Source of the DNA: Pseudomonadota bacterium
Lineage (GTDB): Bacteria; Desulfobacterota; Desulfobacteria; Desulfobacterales; Desulfobacteraceae
Length of the DNA: 6,200 nucleotides
Assembly (NCBI GenBank): GCA_018816605.1
Contig: JAHIVS010000158.1
Span: forward strand, 1-6,200
Reading direction: 5' to 3'
Every line of letters begins with the position of its first letter. The stretch's first letter is position 1. Position numbers and translations under genes: made by a program. Shown here one piece after another: positions 5,554 to 6,200 of the stretch. Under the pieces are notes generated by a model. That model searched no databases. It saw nothing but the letters and a program-made list of their open reading frames with translations, and had not been told where the DNA came from.

Positions 5554-5582
5554 TAATTTTGGGACATTCTTTTCCAGCGGTA
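5541..5582. repeat. 42-bp direct repeat, right copy (3' end of the sigma-54 activator gene)
   Basis: This copy matches 1707-1748 at 39 of 42 positions and in the same orientation. It covers the last nine codons of the activator (YRWKRMSQN), its TAA stop at 5553-5555 and 12 bp beyond. The copies are 3.8 kb apart and bracket both solute-binding protein genes and the chemoreceptor gene. Confidence 0.85.
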
Positions 5583-6200
5583 TCGAAAGGTATGGTGGTT
5601 CATGTTCAATAATTTGGCTGCCTGGCTCTCATTGCCCATGGCCTGTTTCATGGCAAGGGCCATATAATCCCGCTCAATGCCGGACAGAAGGTCGTTCAGG
5701 TGTACCCCTTCTTCCGGCAAATGGGCATTTTGGACCGGGGGCAATTCCGTGGGAACCGGGTGACCGGGGTCTGCTTCATGGGATAACAACCCCAATTCCG
5801 CCACGCAAACCAGCTGGTTCTGGGCCACCAGCACACTTCTTTCAATAATATTTTTCAATTCCCGAACATTGCCGGTAAATTCGTGGGCCTCCAGAAGTGC
5901 CTGGGCCTGGTCGGATATCCCGATCAACTGCTTATTAAATTTTTTATTGAACTCATGAAGAAAATGCTTGGCAAGGGGGATAATATCATCGGGCCGGTCA
6001 TTTAAGGAAGGAATTTTTGCCTTTACCACACACAACCTGAAATAAAGATCTTTTCTAAATTTTTCCTGTTCCACCAGCAGATCCAGGTCTTTGTTGGTGG
6101 CCGATACCACCCGGGTGGTAATCTTGTATTTTTTGGTTCCCCCCACCTTGTAAAATTCCCCATTTTCAAGAAATCTTAAAAGTTTGGCCTGGCCAGCCAG
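5553..6200 (-). CDS. Sigma-54-dependent transcriptional activator, NtrC family (C-terminal part, cut by window edge)
   Basis: The reading frame stays open to the window edge, giving 215 visible residues; the N-terminal sensory/receiver domain and the Walker A, Walker B and GAFTGA regions lie outside. The visible part begins LAGQAKLLRFLENGEFYKVGG, which is the standard AAA+ segment after Walker B (family form QAKLLRVLQ..E..RVGG). It continues with TTRVVSATNKDL (28-39), the arginine-finger region FRKDLYFRL (48-56), the sensor II helix GNVRELKNIIERS (110-122), a Pro-rich linker, and a Fis-type helix-turn-helix in the last 48 residues (NESQAAKLLNMNHHTFRYRW). It binds enhancer-like sites and hydrolyses ATP to open sigma-54 promoters. 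An internal GTG at 6146 is not a real start because conserved AAA+ residues precede it. Its last nine codons belong to the 42-bp repeat. The targets are unknown; no -24/-12 promoter is obvious in the window. Confidence 0.94.
   Translation of the reverse strand: MAGQAKLLRFLENGEFYKVGGTKKYKITTRVVSATNKDLDLLVEQEKFRKDLYFRLCVVKAKIPSLNDRPDDIIPLAKHFLHEFNKKFNKQLIGISDQAQALLEAHEFTGNVRELKNIIERSVLVAQNQLVCVAELGLLSHEADPGHPVPTELPPVQNAHLPEEGVHLNDLLSGIERDYMALAMKQAMGNESQAAKLLNMNHHTFRYRWKRMSQN

Overview
The window looks like a chromosomal stretch from a Gram-negative bacterium of moderate G+C content. The style of the sensory proteins and the NtrC-type regulator suggests a Desulfobacterota sulfate reducer of the Desulfobacteraceae type. 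That placement is an inference from protein style and gene mix; there is no rRNA or other decisive marker here. Five complete protein genes and one truncated gene are supported. No tRNA, rRNA, CRISPR array, transposase or integrase is visible.

Layout, left to right. (1) A metabolic pair on the + strand: an FAD-dependent L-2-hydroxyglutarate oxidase/dehydrogenase (lhgO, TTG start, 46-1248) followed by a small single-domain cupin (1344-1709). (2) A sensory/binding-protein block: a secreted family-3 solute-binding protein on + (1844-2578, with promoter and a strong intrinsic terminator), a second, divergent solute-binding protein on - (2700-3434), and a methyl-accepting chemotaxis protein on - (3615-5330) with a near-consensus sigma-70 promoter and a structured leader of about 120 nt. 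Neither binding protein has a permease or ATPase gene beside it. (3) At the right edge, the C-terminal 215 residues of a sigma-54-dependent (NtrC-family) activator on - (5553 to beyond 6200): end of the AAA+ domain plus the Fis-type DNA-binding helix-turn-helix.

The most notable structure is a 42-bp direct repeat matching at 39 of 42 positions, at 1707-1748 and 5541-5582. The right copy is the 3' end of the sigma-54 activator gene, covering its last codons, stop and about 12 bp beyond. The left copy sits at the stop codon of the cupin gene and still encodes the same C-terminal peptide on the - strand, cut off from any regulator gene. The two copies exactly bracket the binding-protein/chemoreceptor block. 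Recombination between them would leave cupin and activator tail to tail with an intact activator 3' end. This suggests the sensory block was inserted at, or can be lost from, the 3' end of the activator gene. A dispersed short repeat family is the main alternative.

Functional reading: lhgO recovers 2-oxoglutarate from L-2-hydroxyglutarate and the cupin has no assignable reaction. The two periplasmic binding proteins may feed ligand information to the neighbouring chemoreceptor or to unlinked partners. The activator may control sigma-54 promoters lying outside the window.
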